A stretch of DNA of 64,000 bases from a virus. The translations under genes were made by a program, and so were the position numbers. Within the stretch, counting starts at the first letter, position 1; each line of letters opens with the position of its first letter. Below the pieces are notes generated by a model. It was not told the origin of the DNA. It searched no databases and saw only the letters and a list, made by a program, of their open reading frames with translations. Positions 22,979 through 31,772 of the stretch are shown here, piece by piece. The stretch is taken from positions 1-64,000 of the IMG/VR virus record IMGVR_UViG_3300028920_000054; one strand, 5' to 3'.

Positions 22979-23502
22979 TAACAGTTGAAGAAGCCGAAGT
23001 AATTGTAAGGGAAAGATTTGGATTTGACCTCGTTCACACGGGGTCTACACACCTTCCGGTTTTGATAAGTGCGCTAAGCAGAACCAATGGTGCCGTTCTT
23101 GAAATGGGGACGGGACTTTTTAGCTCGCCCGTTCTACATGAACTTTGCATGGAACAGGAAAGGTTACTTGTTTCTTATGAAGACAACAAAAAATATTGTG
23201 AGCTTGCGGCTAAAAGACAGGCGGATTTACACAGAGTTAATTTCGTAACAAGCTACGACCTTGCAGATGTTAAACTTGCATGGGGTGTTGTTTTAATAGA
23301 CCAACACCCACCGATGAGAAGGGCAACAGACATTATACGAGTGGCTAATTTAGCAGAATATATTGTTTGCCACGATGCAGAACCTGAAATGGATTATGCG
23401 TATAGATACAGCACAGTAGCGCCGCTGTTTAAGTATAGTTGGACTTACGATAAATTTAAAACACATACCACCGTGTTTAGCAATTGGAGTGAGTGGAAAT
23501 GA
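22975..23502 (+). CDS. SAM methyltransferase-like protein
   Basis: A 175-residue protein overlapping the acyltransferase stop. AVLEMGTGLFSSPVLHEL (about 38-56) is a SAM-binding motif I, VSYEDNKKYCELAAKR provides the acidic residue after strand 2, and WGVVLIDQHPPMRRATDI the following strand. It is a class I methyltransferase-like fold in reduced form. Its substrate is unknown. It overlaps the next glycosyltransferase by four bases. Confidence 0.65.
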   Translation: MITVEEAEVIVRERFGFDLVHTGSTHLPVLISALSRTNGAVLEMGTGLFSSPVLHELCMEQERLLVSYEDNKKYCELAAKRQADLHRVNFVTSYDLADVKLAWGVVLIDQHPPMRRATDIIRVANLAEYIVCHDAEPEMDYAYRYSTVAPLFKYSWTYDKFKTHTTVFSNWSEWK

Positions 23503-24299
23503 AGCACTGCCACTTCAGCATATTGTGGAATGAAATTACGTTCTTGAAGCAGAAACTTCCGTTCCTGTACGAACACTTTGACCAGATAATATTCTATGAT
23601 TTGAATGTAGTAGATGGGGAACCAAGATTCTCTGATGACGGGTCACACGAATATATACTTAACTTCCCCGACAAGGAAGGTAAGATACATTTAATAGAAC
23701 GAAAAGACCTTAGCAAAGTAAAGCCTACCGTTGGTGCATCCGTTGTTGGAAAGCAAAGAATGTTCATATTCGGTTCTCAATATGTAAGAGATGATATTGA
23801 TGTTTTCTGGTGTACCGATATGGATGAATTCTTTAACGCAAGTCTTATAGAAAAAGTGGAAAATGTTTTTTCAACAGAAGATGCTGAGTCAATAAGCGTA
23901 AGGCAATATATGTTTTGGAAGAATCCAAGAACTATGTTGTGCTTTACAGACAACGATACACGCCAAGGTCCGGTTCGGATAGCACGACACAAAAAAGATA
24001 ACGTTTATGGACACTGTTTTCTTGCTGCACAATACACTCCGGTATATGAGATAAAAGATGAATTCTTTTATCATTTTGCATTTGTTGGCGAAAAAAGAAT
24101 GAAGTTCAAAAGCAAATACCACAGCGTAAGAAATGACTTTTGGGATACGTGGAATGATTTTGATGAACGAAAGGTTGGGAACGAGATATATGGACACCCA
24201 AGGATGCATCCAAATTCTTCTATAAATATGGGGGTAAAGAAATTTTATGGTGAATACCCTGATTACATTGACATAAAGGCGATTGAAGATGGTAGTTAA
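23499..24299 (+). CDS. Glycosyltransferase (GT2/GT92-like), tandem paralog A
   Basis: A 266-residue protein starting MKHCHFSILWNEITFLKQK. The metal-binding region reads DVFWCTDMDEFFNAS (DMDEF as the DxD). Further on are GPVRIARHKKDNVYGHC and FYHFAFVG with His residues, then a C-terminal KKFYGEYPDYID. It is clearly homologous along its length to the 25317 gene. This layout (LKQKLPFLYEHFDQIIFYDLN) fits glycosyltransferases acting on surface glycans. Duplication gave two specificities or two steps. Confidence 0.8.
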   Translation: MKHCHFSILWNEITFLKQKLPFLYEHFDQIIFYDLNVVDGEPRFSDDGSHEYILNFPDKEGKIHLIERKDLSKVKPTVGASVVGKQRMFIFGSQYVRDDIDVFWCTDMDEFFNASLIEKVENVFSTEDAESISVRQYMFWKNPRTMLCFTDNDTRQGPVRIARHKKDNVYGHCFLAAQYTPVYEIKDEFFYHFAFVGEKRMKFKSKYHSVRNDFWDTWNDFDERKVGNEIYGHPRMHPNSSINMGVKKFYGEYPDYIDIKAIEDGS

Positions 24300-24813
24300 A
24301 GAAACCCCGTGGTTTGGAGAAGCGGTAATAAGCTTCATGTTAGAAAACATTAAACCCACAGACACCGTGTTTGAATACGGTTCTGGCGGTTCCACTGTAT
24401 GGTTTGCAGAAATGGCGAAGTCAGTTGTTTCTGTGGAACACGATTTAAAGTGGTACGAAAGCGTTAGAAAAGTAATTGCCGATAACGTAAACCTTATTTA
24501 TGTACCACCTGACGAAGTTTTTGACAAGGAATATTTAAGCGAAAGCTATGGTGCAATAGGTGGAAGGTCGTTTAAAGAATATGTTTCCACAATAGACCCG
24601 TTTGAAGAATTTGATTGGGTTGTAATTGACGGAAGGGCAAGGAATCAATGCATAAAACATTCCGTAGATAAGTTCAGAAAATTCATTCTGCTTGACGATT
24701 CATATAAAACGCAGTACCGTGAAGGAATTGGATTACTTTCTAAATTCAAACAACAGATTTTCAGGGGGGATGCTGATGGGATTATGTCGGAAACGAGGAT
24801 ATGGAGTAGATGA
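24289..24813 (+). CDS. SAM methyltransferase
   Basis: A 174-residue protein, ATG 24289, overlapping the preceding gene by 11 bases. Motif I TVFEYGSGGSTVWFAE (27-42) and the post-strand-2 region VVSVEHDLKWYESVRK are clear, followed by DWVVIDGRARNQC, the IDG..R strand of Methyltransf_24-like enzymes. A sugar or small-molecule methyltransferase inside the glycan cassette. Confidence 0.8.
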   Translation: MVVKETPWFGEAVISFMLENIKPTDTVFEYGSGGSTVWFAEMAKSVVSVEHDLKWYESVRKVIADNVNLIYVPPDEVFDKEYLSESYGAIGGRSFKEYVSTIDPFEEFDWVVIDGRARNQCIKHSVDKFRKFILLDDSYKTQYREGIGLLSKFKQQIFRGDADGIMSETRIWSR

Positions 24814-25304
24814 TTAGGGAGGGTATAGAATCGGATTTTAGGGAAATAGATTCCCTAAGAAAAAGCGAAGGTTCTGCACTAGGGTTTATACCAATGGATG
24901 TGTATCTATCGGTTCTTGGAAAGAGGCGTGTTGCCAACAGAGATAGATACAAATATCAGAATATATGGGTATATCTTGATAATAACGACATAACCGGATT
25001 TGTTTACGGACACTTCTTTAGAGACATTGCCAAGATTGAACAAATTGTTGTAAGAAAAGACGCTAGAAGGTGGGAGCGAGCAACCGCACTAGAGGCAATC
25101 GTAAGACAAAGAGCCGCTTCACTAAATAAGACCGGAGTAAGTTGTCGAGTTGCTTATGACCTTGAATCAAACTATTTCTGGAAAGCTATTGGATATACTC
25201 CCATAAATATTGTAACGTCAACGTGGCTTAACCAAAGAGAATCTAAAAGCAAAAGACCCCTTGTGGTATATTTGTGTGACTTTGGACTTCCACTTTTTGT
25301 ATAA
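24810..25304 (+). CDS. GNAT-family N-acetyltransferase
   Basis: A 164-residue protein. It starts IREGIESDFREIDSLRK (typical GNAT beta1-alpha1), continues NIWVYLDNNDITGFVYGHFF, and carries the acetyl-CoA site IEQIVVRKDARRWERATALEAIV (Q/R-x-x-G/A-like loop) before SNYFWKAIGYTP. It may acetylate an amino sugar. It overlaps the methyltransferase by four bases and separates the two paralogous glycosyltransferases. Confidence 0.8.
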   Translation: MIREGIESDFREIDSLRKSEGSALGFIPMDVYLSVLGKRRVANRDRYKYQNIWVYLDNNDITGFVYGHFFRDIAKIEQIVVRKDARRWERATALEAIVRQRAASLNKTGVSCRVAYDLESNYFWKAIGYTPINIVTSTWLNQRESKSKRPLVVYLCDFGLPLFV

Positions 25305-25316
25305 TAAAGGAACAAA

Positions 25317-26114
25317 ATGAAGCACTGTCATTTTAGTATTCTATGGAACGAAATAGTCTTCCTAAAGCAGAAGCTACCATTTCTATATGAGCATTTTGAC
25401 CAGTTGATTTTTTACGATTTGAACGTAATAGAAAAACCACACAGGTTTTCAGATGACGGTTCGCATGAATTTATAAAGAACTATCCTGACCCCGAAAACA
25501 AGATAACGCTTATCGAAAAGACTGACCTTGACGATGTGGTTGCTACGGTGGGAGGTTCTACCATTGGTAAGATGAAGATGTTTGTGTATGGTTCACAATT
25601 CGTTCGTGACGATATGGATGTTTTTTGGTGTACTGACATGGATGAATTTTTCAATGCGAGTCTAGTTAAAAGGGTTGATGATATCCTGACAAACCACAGA
25701 GCTATAAACATTATAAAAGTAGAGCAGTATTTATTTTGGAAGAATAGAAGGTTCATAACTTGCTATCCACAAAGAGATAGGCGAAGGGGGCCGGTACGAA
25801 TCGCACGTCACGTAAAAGGAAACGTTTATGGACATTGCCACCTTGGAAAACAGTTCAGCCCTGCATTTAAAGAACGCAGTGAAGTGCTGTATCATTTTGG
25901 ATTGGTTGGTGATGAACGAGTAAGATTCAAGGCAGGATACCATGGGTCAAGAAAAGAATTTTGGGATATATGGGACAACTTTGACGAAAGTAAAGTAGAC
26001 GATAGTTTTTATGGGTTTCCAAATATGCACTTTCACCCTGAAGTTAGAATGGGAATAAAGAGATACTACGGAGATTTTCCAGATTACCTTGACTTGGATG
26101 CGATAGAAGTATGA
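25317..26114 (+). CDS. Glycosyltransferase (GT2/GT92-like), tandem paralog B
   Basis: A 265-residue paralog of the 23499 product: same MKHCHFSILWNEIVFLKQK start, DVFWCTDMDEFFNAS core, RRGPVRIARHVKGNVYGHC and FYGFPNMHFHPEVRMG end. About every second residue is identical by eye. AAAGGA precedes ATG 25317. It overlaps the deacetylase gene by four bases. Confidence 0.8.
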   Translation: MKHCHFSILWNEIVFLKQKLPFLYEHFDQLIFYDLNVIEKPHRFSDDGSHEFIKNYPDPENKITLIEKTDLDDVVATVGGSTIGKMKMFVYGSQFVRDDMDVFWCTDMDEFFNASLVKRVDDILTNHRAINIIKVEQYLFWKNRRFITCYPQRDRRRGPVRIARHVKGNVYGHCHLGKQFSPAFKERSEVLYHFGLVGDERVRFKAGYHGSRKEFWDIWDNFDESKVDDSFYGFPNMHFHPEVRMGIKRYYGDFPDYLDLDAIEV

Positions 26115-26704
26115 AAATATTAGTTTTAGAACCCCATGCAGATGATGCCGCCATTGGATGTGGGGGAACAATAGCAAGGCTTGCAGAAGAAGGACATATC
26201 GTCTGGTCTTTTATATTCACCAAAAGAACCTACGGAGACTACATAAAAGAAACCGAAGACGCATTTAGACTTCTAGGAATAGGATATTATACACCACTTA
26301 ATTATTGCGTTAGGTTGTTGGATGGGCATAGGCAACAAATTCTTGACAATCTTATAGAAATGAAAAAAGCCTTCCACCCAGATATTGTCTTTCTTCCTTC
26401 ACCGACAGACGTTCACCAAGACCATTCAGTTGTTGCTCGGGAAGGTGTAAGGGCTTTTATGGATTGTTCGGTTCTTGGATACGAAGCGCCACGAAATGAA
26501 CCGCAGACACACCACACAATGTTTTACGAAATAACCGAAGGGCAGTTGGATAAAAAGGTAAATGCTATAAATTGTTACGTGAGTCAGTTGGAAGGAAGGC
26601 CACAGATGGGCGAAGACTTTATAAGAAGCCTTGCCAAGATACGTGGTGCTCAGATAGGAAAAAAGTATGCAGAAGCGTTTACCGTATATAGGTATATCAA
26701 TTGA
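26111..26704 (+). CDS. PIG-L family deacetylase
   Basis: A 197-residue protein with the zinc motif PHADDAAIGCGG (residues 8-19, His-Ala-Asp-Asp) and a second site PTDVHQDHSVVAREG. PIG-L/LmbE enzymes remove N-acetyl groups from GlcNAc-like sugars or other amides. Together with the GNAT and hexapeptide acyltransferase it suggests remodelling of N-acyl groups on a sugar. It overlaps both neighbours by four bases. Confidence 0.9.
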   Translation: MKILVLEPHADDAAIGCGGTIARLAEEGHIVWSFIFTKRTYGDYIKETEDAFRLLGIGYYTPLNYCVRLLDGHRQQILDNLIEMKKAFHPDIVFLPSPTDVHQDHSVVAREGVRAFMDCSVLGYEAPRNEPQTHHTMFYEITEGQLDKKVNAINCYVSQLEGRPQMGEDFIRSLAKIRGAQIGKKYAEAFTVYRYIN

Positions 26705-27273
26705 AGTTTTCAGACCTTAAAGAACCGATAAGATTGTATGCCGGTGATATTCCCTTGTGGCGAAAGGACAATATTGTTGGGCTATCCTTAACCAGAGACG
26801 ATGGGCGGCACATAAAACACGATATAACAATTCCATTTCCATTAGACGATGGTTCGGTTGACAGATTTGAATCGGAAAGCGTATTTGAATATATAAAACC
26901 AACTAAACTACACAGCGTTATCAATGAGATACACAGGATATTAAGGGTCGGTGGACTCTTTAGATTGTCGGTTCCAGACTATAGAAGCCCAATAATGTAC
27001 GACAGGTGTTTGAAGTGTGACGGTAAAATTTACGAAGACCCGTTTGGAGGAAAGGGTGTTGTGTGGTTTCCAACTATTGAATCAATGGTATGGTTGTTGG
27101 AAAAGACACAGTTTAAAAATGTGGAATACCTACACTATTATCTTCTAGATGGAACACCCGTTGCGAAAAAGATAGACCATTCACTTGGCAAGATACAGCG
27201 AACACCGGATTTTGATATCAGAGTAAAAGATACGGGACTACCGCTTTCTTTGGTGGTGGATTTGGTGAAATAA
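26701..27273 (+). CDS. SAM-dependent methyltransferase (Methyltransf_11-like)
   Basis: A 190-residue protein starting TTG 26701. FPLDDGSVDRFESESVFEYI and INEIHRILRVGGLFRLSVPDYRSP correspond to the post-motif strands of Methyltransf_11 enzymes (LPF.D.S.D.....L.HI ... E..RVLKPGG). The N-terminal half is short and motif I (LYAGDIPLWRKDN) is poorly conserved, so activity is uncertain. Similar proteins accompany glycosyltransferases in O-antigen clusters. Confidence 0.7.
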   Translation: MKFSDLKEPIRLYAGDIPLWRKDNIVGLSLTRDDGRHIKHDITIPFPLDDGSVDRFESESVFEYIKPTKLHSVINEIHRILRVGGLFRLSVPDYRSPIMYDRCLKCDGKIYEDPFGGKGVVWFPTIESMVWLLEKTQFKNVEYLHYYLLDGTPVAKKIDHSLGKIQRTPDFDIRVKDTGLPLSLVVDLVK

Positions 27274-27572
27274 TGGATACAATCGGTGGTTTGATAGACA
27301 AGTTGATAACTGTAGATACAAAGATGTGGAACAACCAAGAACTTCTTTACGAAATTAGAAGAATGTCTTTTGAAGAATTTAAAGAAAGATATATAGACGA
27401 CAAAGACGGAACGTTTGATTTGTGGAATACACTTAAAAAATGTTGTGACCTTAACGTTCAACGGAGCGACCTGATAGACGAAATAGACGAAACCATTGTA
27501 ACGCTTGCACGAAAAACAGTATATGGTGAAGCGACAGACGGTTTTGTTCAAAAAAAGCACAAAACATATTAA
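27273..27572 (+). CDS. Small DUF4254-like protein of glycan clusters
   Basis: A 99-residue helical protein, MDTIGGLIDKLITVDTKMWNNQE, with DLNVQRSDLIDEIDETIV near the end. The IG.LIDKL....K.W and LN.QR..LI.EID patterns resemble DUF4254, a family found beside glycosyltransferases. It overlaps the methyltransferase stop by one base. The function is unknown. The family match is by eye. Confidence 0.55.
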   Translation: MDTIGGLIDKLITVDTKMWNNQELLYEIRRMSFEEFKERYIDDKDGTFDLWNTLKKCCDLNVQRSDLIDEIDETIVTLARKTVYGEATDGFVQKKHKTY

Positions 27573-27573
27573 T

Positions 27574-28263
27574 ATGATTACAAAAGTAGAAGACTTCAGA
27601 ATACAGTTAAGCAACGTATGTAATATGAACCACAAGAAGTGTCCGGTAAGCGTGTACACCGAAAGAAAACACCTTCCGCTTAAATACGTTACGCAGATAA
27701 TATATGAACTTTCAGAACTTGGATACGTTGGGTCAATAGGATTTCACTGTTATAATGAACCGACAATAGACCCACGGCTTTACTACATAATGAACTATAC
27801 AAGAAAGATGCTTCCAAGGTCAACTATAATAATATGGACAAACGGAAAGATTCTTACCAAAGAACTGCTTCTTGACTTTTCCGAAATAGGCAATATAAAG
27901 TATTTTGTTTCAAGATATGACAATAGTATAACAAAGTCAATGTTCGACGATGTGGGTATAAGCGATGTTTCGTGGCTTGGGGTAGATGAAAACAAAATGG
28001 ACGACAGGCTTTGTTGGTACGATAGAGATTGCAATCAACACAATACTCCGTGTACCGCACCGTATAGACAACTTTCGATTGATTACATGGGAAATGTTGT
28101 GATTTGCTGTATGGATTGGAAGTCATCTGTTGTGTTCGGTAATATAAAGGATAGTTCACTTATTTATATTTTGAGTTCTGAAGAAATGAAACGAACGTCA
28201 AACGAACTTGCTGTGGGAATAAGAAGACATCCGCTGTGCAAAAGGTGTAGGACAAGAAGATGA
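27574..28263 (+). CDS. Radical SAM/SPASM-like protein with altered cluster motif
   Basis: A 229-residue protein starting at ATG 27574. In place of the canonical CxxxCxxC it has C16-NMN-H20-KK-C23, with His for the central Cys. It then follows the radical SAM order: GFHCYNEPTIDPRLYYI (GGEP-like), IIWTNGKILT, and a SPASM-like C-terminus (CTAPYRQLSIDYMGNVVICC, then GNIKDSSL, CKRC). SPASM proteins bind auxiliary Fe-S clusters and modify peptides or sugars. His ligation or loss of activity are both possible. It overlaps the aminotransferase by four bases. Confidence 0.8.
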   Translation: MITKVEDFRIQLSNVCNMNHKKCPVSVYTERKHLPLKYVTQIIYELSELGYVGSIGFHCYNEPTIDPRLYYIMNYTRKMLPRSTIIIWTNGKILTKELLLDFSEIGNIKYFVSRYDNSITKSMFDDVGISDVSWLGVDENKMDDRLCWYDRDCNQHNTPCTAPYRQLSIDYMGNVVICCMDWKSSVVFGNIKDSSLIYILSSEEMKRTSNELAVGIRRHPLCKRCRTRR

Positions 28264-29342
28264 AAAGTCATGGCACATTAATACCAATTTATAAACAGTA
28301 CCTTCCAAATGTTAGCTGTGTATTGGATGCAATAAATTCCACGTGGATTTCTTCTTCGATGGGAAAGTATAAAGACTTAGCGATAGAAGAACTCAGACGG
28401 ATAACTGGTTGCAAATATGTCATTCTAACTTCAAGCGGAACTACTGCAATGCACCTTGTTGCAAAGTCATTAAGATACAAGCACCCAGACATAAATACGT
28501 TGGTTATCCCAGACAATGTTTATGTTGCAGCAATAAATCCGTTTTTATATGATGGGGAATACTGGAATCTCAAACTATCTAACACGGACGAATCAACGTG
28601 GAACATGGTGGATGAAATACCCGAAGAACGATGCGCTGTATTGATCGTTCATAACATTGGCAATGTAATTAATGTGCCGGAACTAAAAAGAAAGCACCCA
28701 AGCGCTGTATTTGTAGAAGATAATTGTGAAGGATTTTTGGGTGAATACGAAGGAAAACCAACAGATTCAGAGTCTTTGTGTTCGGCAATTTCTTTTTACG
28801 GAAACAAAACCTTGTCAAGCGGAGAAGGAGGGGCTTTTGTTACAAATGACAAAGACATTTTTGAATACGCATATCGGCTTCATTCACAGGGGGAAACAGA
28901 AAAGAGATTTGTATATGACATGCTTGGATACAACTACAGGATGACGAATGTGGCGGCAGCAATTCTGTGTGGACAGATAGAAAGCATTGATAACATACTA
29001 GAAATGAAGGGGCGCATTTTTGACAGATATAGGTCTGAACTTGGGCATCTATCACAGGAAATAGACCCAAACACCAAAAATGCAAACTGGATGTTCGGTG
29101 TCAGGATAAAGGGAAGTTCTTACGAAACCACAAAAAAATATTTTGAAAAGCACCATATAGAAACAAGGCCAATGTTTTACCCACTAATGACACATACACA
29201 CCTTCCGATACGTGAGTGTGGAGAAGCTGCCAAAATCCTTTCAAAAGAATGTGTCTTACTACCCAGCTATCCAGAACTTTTAACCGAAGACGTAAAACAC
29301 ATCATAAGAACTGTTAAAGAATATAAGGCGACAATATCTTGA
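28260..29342 (+). CDS. DegT/DnrJ/EryC1 sugar aminotransferase
   Basis: A 360-residue PLP enzyme. SSGTTAMHL (58-66) binds the cofactor phosphate, VEDNCEG has the Asp contacting the pyridine nitrogen (154), and SFYGNKTLSSGEGG carries Lys183 that forms the aldimine. The substrate is a keto-sugar nucleotide. With Gmd at 30326 in the same cassette, GDP-4-keto-6-deoxymannose is a likely substrate, giving GDP-perosamine (PerA type); other keto-sugars are possible. Length fits the family. Confidence 0.9.
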   Translation: MKSHGTLIPIYKQYLPNVSCVLDAINSTWISSSMGKYKDLAIEELRRITGCKYVILTSSGTTAMHLVAKSLRYKHPDINTLVIPDNVYVAAINPFLYDGEYWNLKLSNTDESTWNMVDEIPEERCAVLIVHNIGNVINVPELKRKHPSAVFVEDNCEGFLGEYEGKPTDSESLCSAISFYGNKTLSSGEGGAFVTNDKDIFEYAYRLHSQGETEKRFVYDMLGYNYRMTNVAAAILCGQIESIDNILEMKGRIFDRYRSELGHLSQEIDPNTKNANWMFGVRIKGSSYETTKKYFEKHHIETRPMFYPLMTHTHLPIRECGEAAKILSKECVLLPSYPELLTEDVKHIIRTVKEYKATIS

Positions 29343-29923
29343 ATATCTTAGTGGCAGGAATGCACAAAAGCGGAAGTACCGCACTTTTTAACATAATCAG
29401 GTTTTGTTTTGAAGATGTTTATTCGTCTTGGTGTGGTTATTATAACGAAAAAAACGAAGCAAAAACACACCTTTTAAAAACACACGCATACAGCAAAGAA
29501 CTTAGGGACTGGGCAGATATTATTTTTACAACAAAGCGGGACATGAAGGATTCTATTTCGTCTGCAAAAAGATTTCTAACTACAGAAAATATTCCATACG
29601 ACTTCAATGAATATCTCAAACTTAATACGAAATATTATAACGACTGGAAAGAATATTCAGATTACGAATTTGTGTATGAACGATACATAGAAGACCCAAT
29701 AAAAATAATAACCGAAATTTCATCAGTACTTGGTGTTTCAATAGATGCTGAAAAGGTTTATTCAATGCTCATGGAGTTGATATCCGATAAAAGCCTTATC
29801 TTCGGAGATTATACAAACCATATTATAACAAGCAAGAATTTGGTTGGGAAAATGATTGTAGGTGGTTATGCTGATTATCTTACCAAAGAGGAAATAGAAG
29901 CAATTGATTCTTATATCCCATAG
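29339..29923 (+). CDS. Sulfotransferase-like protein 2
   Basis: A 194-residue protein, TTG start overlapping the aminotransferase stop by four bases. It has a phosphosulfate-binding loop GMHKSGSTALFN (7-18), KTHA at 47-50 and TTKRDMKDSISS (64-75) for the PAPS 3'-phosphate. FVYERYIEDP and the C-terminal half fit Sulfotransfer_1/3 folds. It is distinct in sequence from the 17382 protein, so a second acceptor is implied. Confidence 0.8.
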   Translation: MNILVAGMHKSGSTALFNIIRFCFEDVYSSWCGYYNEKNEAKTHLLKTHAYSKELRDWADIIFTTKRDMKDSISSAKRFLTTENIPYDFNEYLKLNTKYYNDWKEYSDYEFVYERYIEDPIKIITEISSVLGVSIDAEKVYSMLMELISDKSLIFGDYTNHIITSKNLVGKMIVGGYADYLTKEEIEAIDSYIP

Positions 29924-30329
29924 GGGCAATGTTTCGGGAAAGACTGAGGAAGAAAACAACCCAGACTATATCAATTCTGCGCTTAAGAATTTTGATTGCG
30001 AAGTTGACGTTTGGCATTACGATGGTTGGTATCTTGGACACGACAAGCCCGAACATGAAATAGAAGAATCCTTTTTAAGGCAAGAAGGGTTGTGGTGTCA
30101 CGCAAAAACAGAATGGACGCTATACTCCTTAATGGGTTTAGGGGTAAGGTGCTTTTTCCACAACACCGATGCGGTTACGTTAACTTCAGATGGTTATTTG
30201 TGGACATATCCCGGCAGGACATTAACCCCAAGTTCAATATGCGTCTTGCCCGAAATGCGTGGTATAACCAAAACAATTATGAGACCATGTGCAGGGTTTT
30301 GTAGCGACAGAATAGGAGAATATGTTTGA
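29904..30329 (+). CDS. Glycerophosphodiesterase-like protein
   Basis: A 141-residue protein from TTG 29904. It starts [19 protein letters not shown] (GDPD His-Arg with the downstream E.N), followed by [22 protein letters not shown] (acidic and His site typical of GDPD barrels). It is only about half the size of a full GDPD (about 240). Such short forms occur in phage and cyanobacterial glycan clusters. It overlaps the sulfotransferase by 20 bases. Its role may be hydrolysis of a glycerophosphate or sugar-phosphodiester. Confidence 0.65.
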   Translation: MILISHRGNVSGKTEEENNPDYINSALKNFDCEVDVWHYDGWYLGHDKPEHEIEESFLRQEGLWCHAKTEWTLYSLMGLGVRCFFHNTDAVTLTSDGYLWTYPGRTLTPSSICVLPEMRGITKTIMRPCAGFCSDRIGEYV

Positions 30330-31327
30330 AAGCACTTGTAAGTGGGGTCACAGGACAGGATGGTTCGTATCTTACTGAAATTCTTTTAGATAAGGGATAC
30401 GAAGTTCACGGAATTGTAAGAAGGTCAAGTTCACTAAACACCGCAAGAATAGACCATCTTTACAAAGATCAGCACGAAGACACGAAACTTCACCTTCACT
30501 TTGGCGACTTGTCTGTGTCTGGTCAATTAATGGAGCTTGTTGGTGACATCAAGCCGGATGAAATTTATAATCTTGCAGCAATGTCTCACGTAAAAGTTAG
30601 CTTTGAAGTACCAGAATATACTGGAGATATAGTTGGACTTGGGACACTAAGGATGCTTGAGGCGATAAGAAGGGCACACCCGAAAGCAAGGATGTATCAA
30701 GCTTCGTCGTCAGAGTTATGGGGGTCTTCACCTCCACCACAGAACGAAGATACTCCGTTTAGTCCACAAAGCCCATACGCCATAGCAAAGCTATATGCTT
30801 ACCATATGGTAAAGAATTATCGAGAAGCCTACGGAATCTTTGCAAGTAACGGAATATTGACAAATCACGAATCGGCTCGTCGTGGGGAGACTTTCGTAAC
30901 ACGTAAGATTACACGTGCAGCAACAAGGATAAAGTTAGGACTGCAAGACAAATTATACCTTGGGAACCTTGAAGCTAAGCGTGATTGGAGCCACGCTAAA
31001 GATTTTTGTAGCGCAATGGTTCTTATACTCCAACACGAAAAACCAGACGACTTTGTTATAGCAAGTGGGGTAATGAGAACAGTAAGGGAGTTTTTGGAAG
31101 CAGTTTTTACACGATTAGATTTAGACTATAAGGACTATGTTGAAATCGACCAACGCTATTACAGGCCAACAGAAGTAGACGCCCTGTGTGGTGATTCTTC
31201 AAAGGCAAGAAAGGTTCTAGGGTGGGAACCGAAGATTACATTTGACCAACTTGTTGATGAAATGGTTGAATCGGATATGGAGCTTGCTAAGAAGGAATTG
31301 GTTTTAAAAGAGGCTGGTTTTGATTAA
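30326..31327 (+). CDS. gmd: GDP-mannose 4,6-dehydratase
   Basis: A 333-residue short-chain dehydrogenase. The NADP-binding motif [10 protein letters not shown] is at residues 7-16. [15 protein letters not shown] binds NADP as in Gmd, SSSELWG (127-133) and Y151AIAK155 form the catalytic S/T-Y-K-E set, and the C-terminal [24 protein letters not shown] is diagnostic for Gmd. It converts GDP-mannose to GDP-4-keto-6-deoxymannose, the branch point to GDP-fucose (via the gene at 31769) or an amino sugar (gene at 28260). Confidence 0.95.
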   Translation: MKALVSGVTGQDGSYLTEILLDKGYEVHGIVRRSSSLNTARIDHLYKDQHEDTKLHLHFGDLSVSGQLMELVGDIKPDEIYNLAAMSHVKVSFEVPEYTGDIVGLGTLRMLEAIRRAHPKARMYQASSSELWGSSPPPQNEDTPFSPQSPYAIAKLYAYHMVKNYREAYGIFASNGILTNHESARRGETFVTRKITRAATRIKLGLQDKLYLGNLEAKRDWSHAKDFCSAMVLILQHEKPDDFVIASGVMRTVREFLEAVFTRLDLDYKDYVEIDQRYYRPTEVDALCGDSSKARKVLGWEPKITFDQLVDEMVESDMELAKKELVLKEAGFD

Positions 31328-31772
31328 ACGATTTAAGGATGAAACCAAACTTGTTGCGAAGTGGACTGCTAAAATAAGGGGCGGATATTACTTCCACGTT
31401 TTTCTATGGCAAGACCAAGACAGTTTCGATGAAAACACCTATGACAAGGTTCCAAATTCTTGTCTTGGTTGTGTAGATTTTGTTCCATGGACTTTGTTTA
31501 TAGACAAAGGCACTGAAATACGAGTGGTAAAACCAAAGTTAGGCGAAATACATTTTATAAAAGAAAAGTGGAATACCGAAATTGTTGCACACGAATTGTG
31601 TCACGCATTGATACATAGACTCAGGGTGGTAGAGCCAAGCGTGGAAAAGGTTATAGATCAAGAAGATGACGCAGAAGAAGATGTGTGCTATTGGTTTGGA
31701 AGATTATTTAACGATATTTATAGACTATTGTGGGAAGTAGACCCACCAAAGGGATTTGGAAAACAACAATGA
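31320..31772 (+). CDS. HExxH metalloprotein, unknown
   Basis: A 150-residue protein, TTG start, lodged between gmd and fcl. [14 protein letters not shown] contains HELCH (91-95), with several downstream acidic residues ([13 protein letters not shown]) that may supply a third ligand. It is cysteine-containing (SCLGC). A small zinc peptidase-like fold is likely. Function in a sugar operon is not obvious. Overlaps its neighbours by eight and four bases. Confidence 0.65.
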   Translation: MIKRFKDETKLVAKWTAKIRGGYYFHVFLWQDQDSFDENTYDKVPNSCLGCVDFVPWTLFIDKGTEIRVVKPKLGEIHFIKEKWNTEIVAHELCHALIHRLRVVEPSVEKVIDQEDDAEEDVCYWFGRLFNDIYRLLWEVDPPKGFGKQQ

